A DNA stretch of 64,000 nt from Streptomyces hyaluromycini (GCF_002217755.1 NZ_BCFL01000017.1:186001-250000); one strand, 5' to 3'; shown: positions 27,176 to 37,669, counted from the first letter of the stretch. A program made the numbers and translations. Notes: a model not told the origin generated them from the letters alone.

Positions 27176-27220
27176 TTGACGGCGGGCAGTGCTGGGTCTA
27201 CAACCCGAGGGAGCGCTCTC
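27176..27220 (+). promoter_or_regulatory. Promoter with LacI-family operator upstream of the glucanase
   Basis: TTGACG (27176-27181), a 17-base spacer and TACAAC (27199-27204) form a good vegetative-type promoter. GGGAGCGCTCTC at 27209-27220 covers the expected transcription start; its GAGCGCTC core is the centre of the GGGAGCGCTCCC operator bound by CebR-like LacI-family repressors in Streptomyces. The layout predicts repression relieved by an oligosaccharide. Confidence 0.72.
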
Positions 27221-27274
27221 ATGTCTGCTGTTGCTCCATCCCCACGCACGCCGAACCGGCTTGAGGAGACCCGC

Positions 27275-28633
27275 ATGCAGAGTTCCGTCGGCGCACCCAC
27301 CCGCAGGCCACCGGCCGGCGCCGTACGCCCGCGCACGGCTCTCGGACTGGTCGTCGTCCTGATCGCCGCCTTCTTCGCGGTGCTCGCACCGGCGCCCGCC
27401 GCGCACGCCGCCGACCAGTTGCTGTCCCAGGGCAGGCCGGCCACCGCCTCCTCGACCGAGAACGCGTCCTTCCCCGCGAGCGCGGCGGTCGACGGCAACA
27501 CCGGCACCCGCTGGTCGTCGGCCTTCTCCGACCCGCAGTGGCTGCAGGTCGACCTCGGGTCCGTCCAGCAGCTCAGCAGCGTCACCCTGAACTGGGAGGC
27601 CGCCTACGCGAAGGCCTTCCAGATCCAGACCTCCACCGACGCCACCACCTGGACCACCGTCTACTCCACCACCACCGCCACCGGCGGAACCCAGAGCCTG
27701 GCCGTCACCGGCAGCGGCCGCTACGTCCGCCTCTACGGCACCGCGCGCGGCACCCAGTACGGCTACTCCCTGTGGGAGTTCCAGGTCTACGGCCCCGGAT
27801 CCACCACCCCGCCGGACGACTTCTGGGGCGGCACCAGCGACATCCCCGCCGCGAACAACGCCGTCGAGGTGAAGATCCTCAACCGCACCAACGGCAAGTA
27901 CCCCGACAGCCAGGTGTACTGGAGCTTCAACGGCCAGACGCACTCCATCGCCGAGCAGCCCTACCTCGACATGCCGGCCAACTCCGCGGGCCGCATGTAC
28001 TTCTACCTGGGCTCGCCGACCAGCGCGTACTACGACTTCATCGAGTTCACGGTCGGCAACAACGTCTTCAACGGCAACACCACCCGGGTCGACGCCTTCG
28101 GCCTGAAGCTGGCCATGCGCCTGCACACCAAGGACGGTTACGACACCGAGGTCGGCGAGAACCGGCAGACGTTCGCCGAGGACCGCGCCACCACCTTCCA
28201 GCGCTTCACCGACGCCGTTCCCAGCCAGTTCAAGGTGCTGGCCCAGACCCAGGCCCCGTACCGGATCATCGCGCCCGGCAGCGACCCGAGCTTCCGCGCG
28301 GGCGGCGCCAACGCGAACTACTTCACGTCGTACGCCCAGTCGGTGGGCGTGACCGCGGCCACCTCCGACATCTTCGGCTGCGCGGCCTCCCTGGCGGCCG
28401 ACCCGAACACGTGCGCCGCCCTCAACCGCCACGTCGCCACCCTGCCGGCCTCTCAGCAGTCCGACCCGGCCCAGTTCTACACGGCGGCACCGGCGAACTA
28501 CTACGCCAAGTTCTGGCACGACAACGCCATCAACCACCTCGCCTACGGCTTCCCCTACGACGACGTGGCGGGCCAGTCCTCCTTCGTCTCCCACGCCAAC
28601 CCGCAGTGGCTCCTGGTCGCCGTCGGCTGGTAG
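27275..28633 (+). CDS. Secreted GH64 beta-1,3-glucanase with F5/8 type C (CBM32-like) domain
   Basis: 452 residues from ATG 27275 with GAGGAG seven bases ahead. A twin-Arg-free but basic signal peptide (about 1-45, ending AHA-AD) is followed by a discoidin-type carbohydrate-binding domain at about 46-175 (ATASSTENASFPASAAVDGN, WLQVDLGSV) and a GH64 catalytic domain at about 185-452 (VEVKILNRTNGKYPDSQVYW, DFIEFTV, VDAFGLKLAM, HDNAINHLAYGFPYDDVAGQ). GH64 enzymes release laminaripentaose from fungal or algal beta-1,3-glucan. A LacI-type operator upstream fits sugar-induced expression, and a strong hairpin follows. Confidence 0.9.
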   Translation: MQSSVGAPTRRPPAGAVRPRTALGLVVVLIAAFFAVLAPAPAAHAADQLLSQGRPATASSTENASFPASAAVDGNTGTRWSSAFSDPQWLQVDLGSVQQLSSVTLNWEAAYAKAFQIQTSTDATTWTTVYSTTTATGGTQSLAVTGSGRYVRLYGTARGTQYGYSLWEFQVYGPGSTTPPDDFWGGTSDIPAANNAVEVKILNRTNGKYPDSQVYWSFNGQTHSIAEQPYLDMPANSAGRMYFYLGSPTSAYYDFIEFTVGNNVFNGNTTRVDAFGLKLAMRLHTKDGYDTEVGENRQTFAEDRATTFQRFTDAVPSQFKVLAQTQAPYRIIAPGSDPSFRAGGANANYFTSYAQSVGVTAATSDIFGCAASLAADPNTCAALNRHVATLPASQQSDPAQFYTAAPANYYAKFWHDNAINHLAYGFPYDDVAGQSSFVSHANPQWLLVAVGW

Positions 28634-28669
28634 CCACTCCGGCCGGTTCCGCCACAAGGGCCGTACAAG

Positions 28670-28705
28670 GGCCATGGCCTGAGATCACGGTCTCAGGCCA
28701 TGGCC
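28670..28705 (+). terminator. Terminator after the glucanase gene
   Basis: Perfect 15-bp inverted repeat (28670-28684 and 28691-28705) with six-base loop TCACGG, 37 bases after the stop codon. Confidence 0.85.
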
Positions 28706-28793
28706 TGATCTCGGCACCTTTGGCCAGAACCAGTACCGTTTCCCCTGCGTCGTACGGCATGTGTGCCGATGGCCTGACCTGTGGGGGGACCAC

Positions 28794-29453
28794 ATGAGCG
28801 CCGAGATCTACTTCAGCAACAACTACCGGGACCTGTGCGAGCGCAACGGGACCGGTGCCGGGTTCCAGTTCGAGTTCTCCTGCGCGCGCTGTTACGACAC
28901 CTGGCGCTCGCCCTTCGAGCCGTACACCGGAGAGCGGGCCGCCACCTGGCTCAAGAAGGGGGTCGACGTGGCCTGGGGGATGCTCGGCCGTACCGGTACC
29001 GGGCTGACGTCGGCGGCCGACGGGCTGGCGGGGGCCGGTTACGGGCGGGCCCGCGACGAGGCGTTCCAGCGGGCGATCGACAATGCCCAGGGGCACTTCA
29101 ACCGCTGCGCGCGCTGCACCGACTACGTGTGCGGCCGCTGCTGGAACGCGGCCCAGGGGCTGTGTCTGCGCTGCGCTCCGGACACGGCGGCCGAGGCGAT
29201 GGCGGCCCAGCAGCGCGGCCTCAACGACATGGCCTCGCAACGGGCGTACGCCGCGGGGCAGCAGGCCGGACAGGGCTACGACCCCAGCACGCCCCGCCAG
29301 TTGGTCTGCCCGCACTGCCGTACCGAGACCCGCGGAGCCGCGTTCTGCCCCGGCTGCGGGCATCAACTGGCCCAGTCCGAGCGGTGTTCCGCCTGCTCCG
29401 CGGTGGTGCCGGAAGGGGCGGCCTTCTGCCCGGGGTGCGGCTCACGCAGGTAG
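28794..29453 (+). CDS. Zinc-ribbon protein
   Basis: 219 residues from ATG 28794, preceded by GGGGGG. Eight Cys pairs of the CxxC type are visible: CARC near residue 29, CARC/CGRC/CLRC in the middle (residues 104-126), and CPHC/CPGC plus CSAC/CPGC at the C terminus, forming a central zinc cluster and two zinc ribbons. A helical Ala/Gly segment lies between. No catalytic domain is visible, so an adaptor or nucleic-acid/protein-binding role is likely. Its stop overlaps the convergent GNAT gene by 12 bases. Confidence 0.75.
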   Translation: MSAEIYFSNNYRDLCERNGTGAGFQFEFSCARCYDTWRSPFEPYTGERAATWLKKGVDVAWGMLGRTGTGLTSAADGLAGAGYGRARDEAFQRAIDNAQGHFNRCARCTDYVCGRCWNAAQGLCLRCAPDTAAEAMAAQQRGLNDMASQRAYAAGQQAGQGYDPSTPRQLVCPHCRTETRGAAFCPGCGHQLAQSERCSACSAVVPEGAAFCPGCGSRR

Positions 29454-30131
29454 CGGGGCGGCGCCCGGGCAGCGGACGGGCGGGGCCGTCGTCGTGTGCT
29501 GGAGCCAGCGGGCGTCGATCTCGCGGCCGTCCGGGAGGGTGTGGCGTGGCGGTCCGTCGGCCGCCACGAAGCCGGCGTTCGCCAGGGCCCGGCCGCTCGC
29601 TGTGTTCGCCGGCTCGTATCCCGCCCGCAGCGTCCGCAGCCCCAGGTGGGCGTGGCCGAGGACCACGGCGGCCCGGAACAGTTCGGTGCCGAGCCCCAGG
29701 CCACGGGCGTGGGGCGCCAGCCATCCGCCGACCTCCCCGGTGCCGGGGGCCAGCCCCGTGGCCCCGGCGTATCTGCCGTCGTCCAGGCATACGCCGATCA
29801 GCATCTCCTCCCCGCCGGGGCGGGGCTCGTAGGGCTGGGCCAGCAGGCGCCCGGCCGTCCTGGACGCCCGTAGCGCGTCGGTGTCACCGGGGCGCAGCCG
29901 GAGCAGCTCCTCACGGGCGGGCGCGTCGACGACGTTGCGTACGCCCCAGCCGAGCCATCGCTGGGCCTCGGGGTCCGAGGCGGCGGCCACCGCGGCGAGG
30001 AAGTCCAGCATCGTCTCCGGGGTGTAGAGCAGGAGTCGCTCCGTACGCAGGGTGTGCCGCCGGTGCCAGCAGGGGCCGGGCAGCGGGAGCCTGGGGGCCG
30101 ACCGCCCGCGGCGCAACCGAGACCAGAGCAT
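29442..30131 (-). CDS. GNAT family N-acetyltransferase
   Basis: 229 residues. RTERLLLYTPE near residue 30 is the first strand of RimJ/RimL-type GNAT proteins, and GGWLAPHARGLGLGTELFRA near residues 140-160 is the acetyl-CoA binding loop, followed by LRTLRAGYEPANTASGRALANAGF, split here as the conserved Asn region. It should transfer acetyl groups to an amine, protein or small molecule unknown. ATG at 30131 has a GGGGGAGAG Shine-Dalgarno. The 3' end overlaps the zinc-ribbon gene tail to tail. Confidence 0.83.
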   Translation of the reverse strand: MLWSRLRRGRSAPRLPLPGPCWHRRHTLRTERLLLYTPETMLDFLAAVAAASDPEAQRWLGWGVRNVVDAPAREELLRLRPGDTDALRASRTAGRLLAQPYEPRPGGEEMLIGVCLDDGRYAGATGLAPGTGEVGGWLAPHARGLGLGTELFRAAVVLGHAHLGLRTLRAGYEPANTASGRALANAGFVAADGPPRHTLPDGREIDARWLQHTTTAPPVRCPGAAPLPA

Positions 30132-30281
30132 GCGACTCTCCCCCCGAAGACCCCCGACGACCCCCGAAGACCTGCGAAGCCCCTGGCGGCCGTGGCAGCC
30201 GGGACGGCAGCCGGAGTCTACTGCCGCCGGCGCGCGGGCAGGAGATGTCCACCACCCGGATGCCGTGACACCACTGGCCTC

Positions 30282-30298
30282 ATACCCTCCAGGGGTAT
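30282..30298 (+). promoter_or_regulatory. CsoR-like copper operator
   Basis: ATACCCTCCAGGGGTAT is a near-palindrome with the TACCC...GGGTA arms typical of CsoR operators in Streptomyces. It overlaps a -10-like TATATAAA (30296-30303) and lies 36 bp before the permease start, so binding would block transcription until copper is present. Confidence 0.7.
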
Positions 30299-30334
30299 AT
30301 AAATGGTCGCGGTCGGCTGCGAAGGGCGGACACC

Positions 30335-31561
<1,227 letters not shown>

Positions 31562-31634
31562 GCGGGCGCCGACCGGGGGAGAACGTCCGGGTCGGGCACA
31601 TTCGTCCCGGAGAAATCGTGGAGAAGGAGATCAC

Positions 31635-32468
31635 GTGGACCCCATCCGCGACCTCGCCGTCGCGCCCGCCGTGCGTGCCGTCTACGGACCCCAGGACCTC
31701 AGCTCCGCACCGGCGTTCGCGGGCGGATTCATCAACTTCGGCCACTGGGACGGGATTCCGCTGGACCGCCCGCTGACCGCCGAGGACCGGGTCCGCAGCC
31801 AGCGCAACCTCTACCGTCACGTGCTCGGCACCCTCGACGGGGCAAACGCCCGTGGGGTCGAGGTCGGCTGCGGGCTGGGGATCGGCGCCGCGCTCGCGCT
31901 GGAGGAGTTCGGGTTCGCCGCCGTGACCGGTCTGGACATCCACCCCGAGCAGTTGGAGCGGGCCCGCCGGGCCAACGCCGGCCTGCTCGCCCGCGCGCCG
32001 GAGCGGCTCGGCTTCGCGCACGGGGCGGCGGAGCGGATGCCGTTCGAGGACGGCCGGTTCGACCTGCTGTACTCGGTGGAGGCCGCCCAGCACTTCCGCG
32101 ACCTGCCCGCGTTCGTCCGCGAGGCCGCCCGCGTGCTGCGCCCCGGCGGCCGGCTGGCCGTCACCAGCTTCTTCCTGCCGGCCGGTGCCGAGAACGCGGG
32201 CGGGGAACTGGCCGCGCGGCTGGAGAGCTTCGCGTCCGGCCTGGACGTGGCCCACCCGCTGGTGTCCCTGCTCGACGCCCTCGACACCGCCGGCCTGACC
32301 GCCGTACGAGCCGAGTCGATCGGCGCCCATGTCTGGCCGGGCCTGGACCGTTTCCTGGCCGGCGTCGACCTGCCCGTGCAGTGGCCGCGCAACTTCCTGC
32401 CGGCCTACCGCGACGGCCTGCTGGACTACTACGTCGTCACGGCGGACCGCCCGCCGGCCGGCGTCTGA
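31635..32468 (+). CDS. SAM-dependent methyltransferase
   Basis: 277 residues. GVEVGCGLGIGAALALEEFG near residue 75 is the class I SAM-binding motif, TGLDIHPEQLE follows as the acidic ribose-binding strand, and LYSVEAAQHFRDLPAFVREA and RVLRPGGRLAV complete the methyltransf_11 pattern. The substrate is unknown; the FINFGHWDG lead resembles small-molecule methyltransferases such as those of quinone or natural-product pathways. GTG 31635 is chosen from AAGGAG five bases ahead. It lies 73 bp after the permease gene. Its last codons are duplicated past the stop. Confidence 0.87.
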   Translation: MDPIRDLAVAPAVRAVYGPQDLSSAPAFAGGFINFGHWDGIPLDRPLTAEDRVRSQRNLYRHVLGTLDGANARGVEVGCGLGIGAALALEEFGFAAVTGLDIHPEQLERARRANAGLLARAPERLGFAHGAAERMPFEDGRFDLLYSVEAAQHFRDLPAFVREAARVLRPGGRLAVTSFFLPAGAENAGGELAARLESFASGLDVAHPLVSLLDALDTAGLTAVRAESIGAHVWPGLDRFLAGVDLPVQWPRNFLPAYRDGLLDYYVVTADRPPAGV

Positions 32469-32501
32469 CCCACGGGACGGCCGGCGTCTGACCCACGGGA
32501 C
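32456..32501. repeat. 23-bp tandem duplication at the methyltransferase gene end
   Basis: 32456-32478, covering the final codons and the TGA of the methyltransferase gene, is repeated exactly at 32479-32501. The event resembles those at the ends of the PucR and flotillin genes. Confidence 0.9.
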
Positions 32502-32601
32502 GGTCGCCGGGCACGCACCGCTGCGCCCGCTCGGGTGGCTCCGCGGTGCGTGCCGCGTGGCTGTCCCGTCCCGGCCGGACCGACTTGATGATCATCGGTC
32601 C

Positions 32602-34296
32602 GTGACGACCTACGACGGCACCCGCACCGCCGACCGCCCCCGCCGCACGGCGCCCGCCGTCGCAGCCGCCGCCCGGCACCCGGTCCTCGCCCGCGTTCTT
32701 GCCCGCGCTCTCGCCGCGGCCCTGACCCTGCTCTGCTGCTGCCTGCTGGCCTGTCTGTCGGCCGCACCGCCCGCGGTCGCACAGACCGAGGCCCGATCGG
32801 GACAACGCCCGCCGACGGACGCCGAGGCCCGCACGGACGCGTACCTGGCGTCGGTGCGGACGACGGCCCCGGACCCCCGAGCCCTGCGCAGGTTCTTCCT
32901 GAAGCTGCCCAAGGGCGGCGACCTGCACAACCACCTCTTCGGCGCGGTCAGGACCGAGTACCTGATCGCGCTCGCCGCCGAGGACGGGCTGTGCGTCGAC
33001 ACCGCGACGCTGACCGCCGTCGTACCGCCCTGCGGCCCCGGCACCCGGCCGGCCGTCGACGCCCGCAGCGACCGTGACTTCCGCGAGGCGATCCTCCGGG
33101 CCTGGTCCATGTACGACTTCCCGCCGGACCAGAGCGGCCACGACCATTTCTTCGCCACGTTCGACAAGTTCGGGCTGGTGCCCGCGCTCCACCCGGGCAA
33201 GGTGCTCGCCCAGGTCGCCGACTCGGTCGCGGCGCAGCACCAGTTCTATCTGGAGACCATGGTCAACCCGGCCTCCGACCGCGCCGAGCAGCTCGCCGAC
33301 GAGGTCGGCTGGGACCCCGACCTCGCCGCCCTGCACGCCAGGCTCCTCGACGGCGGCCGGCTCGACGAGGTGGTCGCCGACGCGCGCCGGGCGACGGACG
33401 ACGCCGACGCCGAGTTCCGGGCCGCCGCCCGCTGCGGCACCGACCGCCCCCGCCCCGGCTGCCGGCTCACCGTGCGCTTCGTCTACCAGGCCTTCCGCGG
33501 CGAGTCCCGCGAACGCGTCTTCACCGAGCTGGCCCTCGGCATGCGGCTCGCCGAACGCGATCCCCGCTTCCTCGCCGTCAACCTCGTCCAGCCCGAGGAC
33601 GGGCCCGTCGCGCTGGCCGACTACACCCTGCAGATGCGCATGGTGAGATACCTGCACACGGTCTACCCGAAGGCCCATGTCACCCTGCACGCGGGCGAGT
33701 TGCGGCCCGGACTGGTGCCACCGGAGGACCTGCGGTTCCACATCCGGGAAGCCGTGGACATCGCCGGCGCCGAGCGCATCGGCCACGGCGTGGACCTCCG
33801 CCACGAGGACGACTGGCAGCGCACGGCCCGCACGATGGCCGCCCGGCGGATCGCCGTCGAGGTGCCCTTCACCAGCAACGCGCAGATCCTCGGGGTGCGC
33901 GGCGCCGCGCACCCCTTCAACACCTACCGGTCGTACGGGGTGCCGGTCGTCCTGGCCACCGACGACCCCGGCGTCTCCCGCACCGACATCAGCCACGAGT
34001 ACCAGTACGCCGCCGAGACCTACGGCCTGACGTACCCGGAGCTCAAGGACCTGGCCCGTGCCTCCCTGGAGTACGCCTTCCTTCCCGGCCGCAGCCTCTG
34101 GCAGGGCAACCCCACCCGCGACGGCTACCGCCCGGTCGCCGCCTGCGCCGGGCAGCTCCCCGGCAGCGGGCGTGCGCCGGGCGCGGAGTGCCGGGCCCTG
34201 CTCGACGCGAGCGCGAAGGCCGCGGTGCAGTGGCGTGAGGAGGCCGCGTCGGTGTCGTTCGAGCGGACCTTCGGCCGGCGCACGGCTCGCAACTGA
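32602..34296 (+). CDS. Secreted adenosine deaminase (ADGF/ADA2-like)
   Basis: 564 residues. The N terminus (about 20-55) is hydrophobic (ALTLLCCCLLACLSAAPPAV), indicating export; the Cys cluster might be a lipobox, but the spacing is not decisive. The amidohydrolase motifs follow: GGDLHNHLFGA (metal His pair, about residue 106), TLHAGEL (catalytic Glu), RIGHGVDL, and LATDDPGVSRTD (metal Asp). Length and the long N-terminal region match secreted adenosine deaminase-related proteins rather than the 340-residue cytosolic enzyme. It would turn extracellular adenosine into inosine. GTG 32602 is the most likely start. Confidence 0.88.
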   Translation: MTTYDGTRTADRPRRTAPAVAAAARHPVLARVLARALAAALTLLCCCLLACLSAAPPAVAQTEARSGQRPPTDAEARTDAYLASVRTTAPDPRALRRFFLKLPKGGDLHNHLFGAVRTEYLIALAAEDGLCVDTATLTAVVPPCGPGTRPAVDARSDRDFREAILRAWSMYDFPPDQSGHDHFFATFDKFGLVPALHPGKVLAQVADSVAAQHQFYLETMVNPASDRAEQLADEVGWDPDLAALHARLLDGGRLDEVVADARRATDDADAEFRAAARCGTDRPRPGCRLTVRFVYQAFRGESRERVFTELALGMRLAERDPRFLAVNLVQPEDGPVALADYTLQMRMVRYLHTVYPKAHVTLHAGELRPGLVPPEDLRFHIREAVDIAGAERIGHGVDLRHEDDWQRTARTMAARRIAVEVPFTSNAQILGVRGAAHPFNTYRSYGVPVVLATDDPGVSRTDISHEYQYAAETYGLTYPELKDLARASLEYAFLPGRSLWQGNPTRDGYRPVAACAGQLPGSGRAPGAECRALLDASAKAAVQWREEAASVSFERTFGRRTARN

Positions 34297-34336
34297 GCGC
34301 TCCGCTGAAAGTGCTGCGATAGGCCGTGTGCCGACC

Positions 34337-34411
34337 GCGGCGCCGTCGTGGCTGGTCGCGCCCACGCGGCGGAGCCGCATATGGATACAGCCCCGCGCCC
34401 CTTCGGGGCGC
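34337..34411 (+). repeat. Intergenic repeat, third copy, with terminator hairpin
   Basis: Same core as the repeat at 22275-22510, ending with the hairpin GCGCCCC-TTC-GGGGCGC at 34395-34411. It lies between the adenosine deaminase and the AfsR-like regulator and may terminate the former. Confidence 0.85.
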
Positions 34412-34456
34412 TGCAGAACCGCAGCGGACTTCGCCGGACCCGCTTAGTCTGCACGG

Positions 34457-37400
34457 GTGACCGAGACCCCCGAGCTGACCCTCCTGCCCCGAGTCGCCTG
34501 TCGTGGACGGGAGATCACCGCGCCCCGGCTGCGCGGGCTGCTGGCGCTGCTCGCGGAGGATCTGCGCACCGGCTGCAGCACCGGCCGGCTGGTGGAGGGG
34601 CTGTGGCCGGACGAGCTGCCGGAGCGGCCGGGCAAGGCGGTGCAGATCCTGGTGTCCCGGCTCAGGTCGCAGCTGGGTGCCGAGCTGGTCCTGAGCACGC
34701 CGACGGGGTACCGGCTGGGGCTGGACGAGACGCAGGTCGACAGTTCCGCGCTGCTCGTGCACGAGGCCGCGAGCGCCGAGCGGGCGCGGGCCGGGGACCA
34801 CGAGGGCGCCCTGGCGGAGGCCGGGGCGGGGCTGGCGCTGTGGGACGGGAGCGTGGGCGCCGGGGCGGACGAGGAGCTGCACGACCCGGTGGTCGCGCTG
34901 CGGGCCGAGCGGCTGCGGGCGCACCGGGCGCTGGTGCGCTCCCACGCCCTCGCCCTCGCCCGGCTGGGTCGGCGGGCGGCGGCCACCGCACCGCTGGCCG
35001 AGCTGAACCGGGAGCTCCCGCGGGACGAGGAGGTGCTGGCGGAACTGCTGCGCTGCGAGGCCGCCGGCGCGGGGCGGGCCGCGGCGCTGACCCGGTACGA
35101 CGGCTACCGGCGCCGGTTGCGGGACGAGCTGGGGAGCGATCCGGGGCCGCAACTCCGGGCTGTGCACCAGGAGTTGCTGAGTGCGGACGTGGCACCGGTC
35201 CGGCACGGGGTGCCGCACGAGCCGAACCCGCTGCTGGGCCGGGACGCCGACGTCACCGCCGTGACCGGGCTGCTGCGCGGCGCCCGGGTGGTCACCGTCG
35301 TCGGGCCGGGCGGGCTCGGCAAGACCCGGCTCTCGCACGCGGTGAGCCGGGCGGCCGAACAGCCCGTCGTCCACTTCGTCACGCTGGCCGGTGTCACCGA
35401 CGACGACGTGGCCGACGAGGTCGCCTCGGCCGTCGGCGGCGGGGAGGGCCGTCAGCTCCCGGGCGGCGGCAAGGACGCGGTGAGCGGGATCGTCGCCGCG
35501 CTCGGGCCCGGCCCCGCGCTGCTGGTCCTCGACAACTGCGAGCACGTGCTCGCCGGCGCGGCCGCTCTCGTACAGGCGCTGGTGTCGCGGTCGAAGGAGC
35601 TGCGGGTGCTCGCCACCAGCCGGGCCCCGCTCGGCCTGACCTCGGAGTCCGTGTACGCCCTGCCGGAGCTGTCCCTGGCGACCTCCGTCGAGCTCTTCGG
35701 GCAGCGGGCGCGGGCCGCCCGGCCCGGCGTGGACCTGCCCGCCGACCGGGTCGCCGAGATCTGCCGTCATCTGGACGGGCTGCCGCTGGCCGTGGAGCTG
35801 GCCGCGGCCCGGGTGCGGGTGCTCTCGGTGGCCGACATCGCGCACCGGCTGCGGGACCGTTTCGCGCTGCTGCGCGGCGGCGCCCGGGACGCGCCCGAAC
35901 GGCATCGCACCCTGCGGGCCGTGGTCGAGTGGAGCTGGAACCTGCTGGAGCCCGAGGGACGGGCGGCGCTCCGTGCGCTGTCGGTGTTCCCCGGCGGCTT
36001 CGACGCGGCCGCGGCGGAGTACGTGCTCGGCGAGGCCGAGACCGAAGGCGGGGGCGAGGGCGGGGGCGGGGGCGGGGGCGGGGGCGGCGACGCGATGGAT
36101 CTGCTGGAGCAGCTGGCCGGTCAGTCGCTGCTCAAGGTGGGTGAGGGCCCTGCCGGGGTGCGCTTCCACATGCTGGAGACGCTGCGGGAGTTCGGCGCCG
36201 CCCGGCGGGCGGAGGCGGATGAGAGCGAGGCCGTGACGGGCCGGTTCCTCGCCTGGGCCCGGGACTTCGGCCGGGCGCACCACGCCGGGATGTACGGCAG
36301 CGACGCGCTGTCCTCCTTCGACCGCGTCCGCGCCGAGCAGGACAACCTCGTCCTCGCGCTGCGGCACGCCCTGGCCCGCGCCGACGGGCCGGCCACCGCC
36401 GCCGTCACCGCCGTACTGGCCTCCCTGTGGTCCGTCGGCAACAGCTACTCCCGGTTCGTCACCCTCGCCGCCGAGACCGGCGGGCCGCTGTCCCGTTTCC
36501 GCCCGGGACCGGAGCATCCCGAGGACGTGGAGGCGGCCCGGAGCGCGGCGGCGATATGCGCGGCCGGTCTCTTCATGGGCTACGGCCCGCACGCCGTACG
36601 CCAGCTCGTCACACTGCGCCGCCTGCCGCCGGTCCCGGCGGACACCGTGCCGCGGGCGCTGGCCGCCGTGCTGTGCGCGGTACCGGACATGCACCCGCCG
36701 CGGTACGAGCGGCTGGAGAAGCTGTGCGACGCCGGCGAGCCGCTGCTGGCGGGCATCGCGGCGGGCGTCGCCAGCTACCTGTGGGAATCCGCGCACGAGA
36801 CGGAGCGCGCCCTCCAGTACGCGCGCCGGATGGTCACCGCGGTGGGGCCGCTCGGCAACCCGATCATGATGCTGCTCAGCCATGGGCGGATCGGCGAGCT
36901 GTGCCTCAAGACGGAGCGCGGCGCGGAGGCGTACGACCATCTCCGGGCCGCGGACGCGCTCGGTGAGGCCGGTACCTGGTCGGACGCGATCGGCGTCCGC
37001 TACGCGCTGGTGTCCGCCTGTCTGCAGCGCGGGGAGATCGAGGAGGCGGAGTACTGGCTGGGCCGCGCCGCCCCTGACCGGCTGCCGGACTCCCCGCAGG
37101 CCTTCACACCCGAACTGCTCCAGGCCCGGGCGGAGATCGCGCTGGCCCGGGGGCTGACCGAGGTCGGCCTCGGCCTCTGGCGGCAGGCGGCGCTCGGGAT
37201 CCGGGAGGCCAGTGCGCAGGCCGCGGACGATCCCTTCCTGGACTCGTGGTCTCTCCACCTGCAGGCGGCCGCGCTCGCCGCGCACGCGCAGCACGGCCGG
37301 CTGGAGCCGGTCGCCGAGCTGGCCGGGCAGCTGCGGGAACGGCTGCTCGGGATGCTGTCCGGCGACGTTTCCGGTGCCGGGGACCTGCTGGAACTGCCGG

Positions 37401-37669
37401 TCTACGGCGCGGTGCTGCTCGCGCTCGGCCACGCGGGGCTGGCCCGTGGCGACACGGCGGCGGTACGGCTGCTGGCGCTGGCGGAGCGGCTGCCGGTGAT
37501 GCGGGACCTGCCCACCCTCTCCTCGGCCAGGTCCCGGGAGGCGGCCGAGAACGCGGACGGGGCCGCGTACGCCGACGCGAGGTCGGAGTACGCGGCCCTG
37601 GGGCGGGATCAGCTGCGGCCGGCGGCCCGGCAGGTGCTGCACGAGCTCACTGCCGGGGCTCACGGTTGA
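34457..37669 (+). CDS. AfsR/SARP-family regulator with NB-ARC ATPase domain
   Basis: 1070 residues. N-terminal OmpR-like winged helix (LRGLLALLAEDLRTG, VQILVSRLRSQLG...TPTGYRL) is followed by a bacterial transcriptional activation domain (about 95-250), then an NB-ARC ATPase with Walker A VVGPGGLGKTRL (Lys 289), LLVLDNCEHV as Walker B and GLPLAVELAAARV; the last 400 residues look like TPR/helical repeats. This is the AfsR arrangement. A poly-Gly run near residue 535 is encoded by a GGGGGC tandem repeat (36047-36088) and might vary in length. GTG start 34457. The 3' end overlaps the convergent ABC permease gene by 23 bp, so the regulator likely controls that exporter. Confidence 0.9.
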   Translation: MTETPELTLLPRVACRGREITAPRLRGLLALLAEDLRTGCSTGRLVEGLWPDELPERPGKAVQILVSRLRSQLGAELVLSTPTGYRLGLDETQVDSSALLVHEAASAERARAGDHEGALAEAGAGLALWDGSVGAGADEELHDPVVALRAERLRAHRALVRSHALALARLGRRAAATAPLAELNRELPRDEEVLAELLRCEAAGAGRAAALTRYDGYRRRLRDELGSDPGPQLRAVHQELLSADVAPVRHGVPHEPNPLLGRDADVTAVTGLLRGARVVTVVGPGGLGKTRLSHAVSRAAEQPVVHFVTLAGVTDDDVADEVASAVGGGEGRQLPGGGKDAVSGIVAALGPGPALLVLDNCEHVLAGAAALVQALVSRSKELRVLATSRAPLGLTSESVYALPELSLATSVELFGQRARAARPGVDLPADRVAEICRHLDGLPLAVELAAARVRVLSVADIAHRLRDRFALLRGGARDAPERHRTLRAVVEWSWNLLEPEGRAALRALSVFPGGFDAAAAEYVLGEAETEGGGEGGGGGGGGGGDAMDLLEQLAGQSLLKVGEGPAGVRFHMLETLREFGAARRAEADESEAVTGRFLAWARDFGRAHHAGMYGSDALSSFDRVRAEQDNLVLALRHALARADGPATAAVTAVLASLWSVGNSYSRFVTLAAETGGPLSRFRPGPEHPEDVEAARSAAAICAAGLFMGYGPHAVRQLVTLRRLPPVPADTVPRALAAVLCAVPDMHPPRYERLEKLCDAGEPLLAGIAAGVASYLWESAHETERALQYARRMVTAVGPLGNPIMMLLSHGRIGELCLKTERGAEAYDHLRAADALGEAGTWSDAIGVRYALVSACLQRGEIEEAEYWLGRAAPDRLPDSPQAFTPELLQARAEIALARGLTEVGLGLWRQAALGIREASAQAADDPFLDSWSLHLQAAALAAHAQHGRLEPVAELAGQLRERLLGMLSGDVSGAGDLLELPVYGAVLLALGHAGLARGDTAAVRLLALAERLPVMRDLPTLSSARSREAAENADGAAYADARSEYAALGRDQLRPAARQVLHELTAGAHG

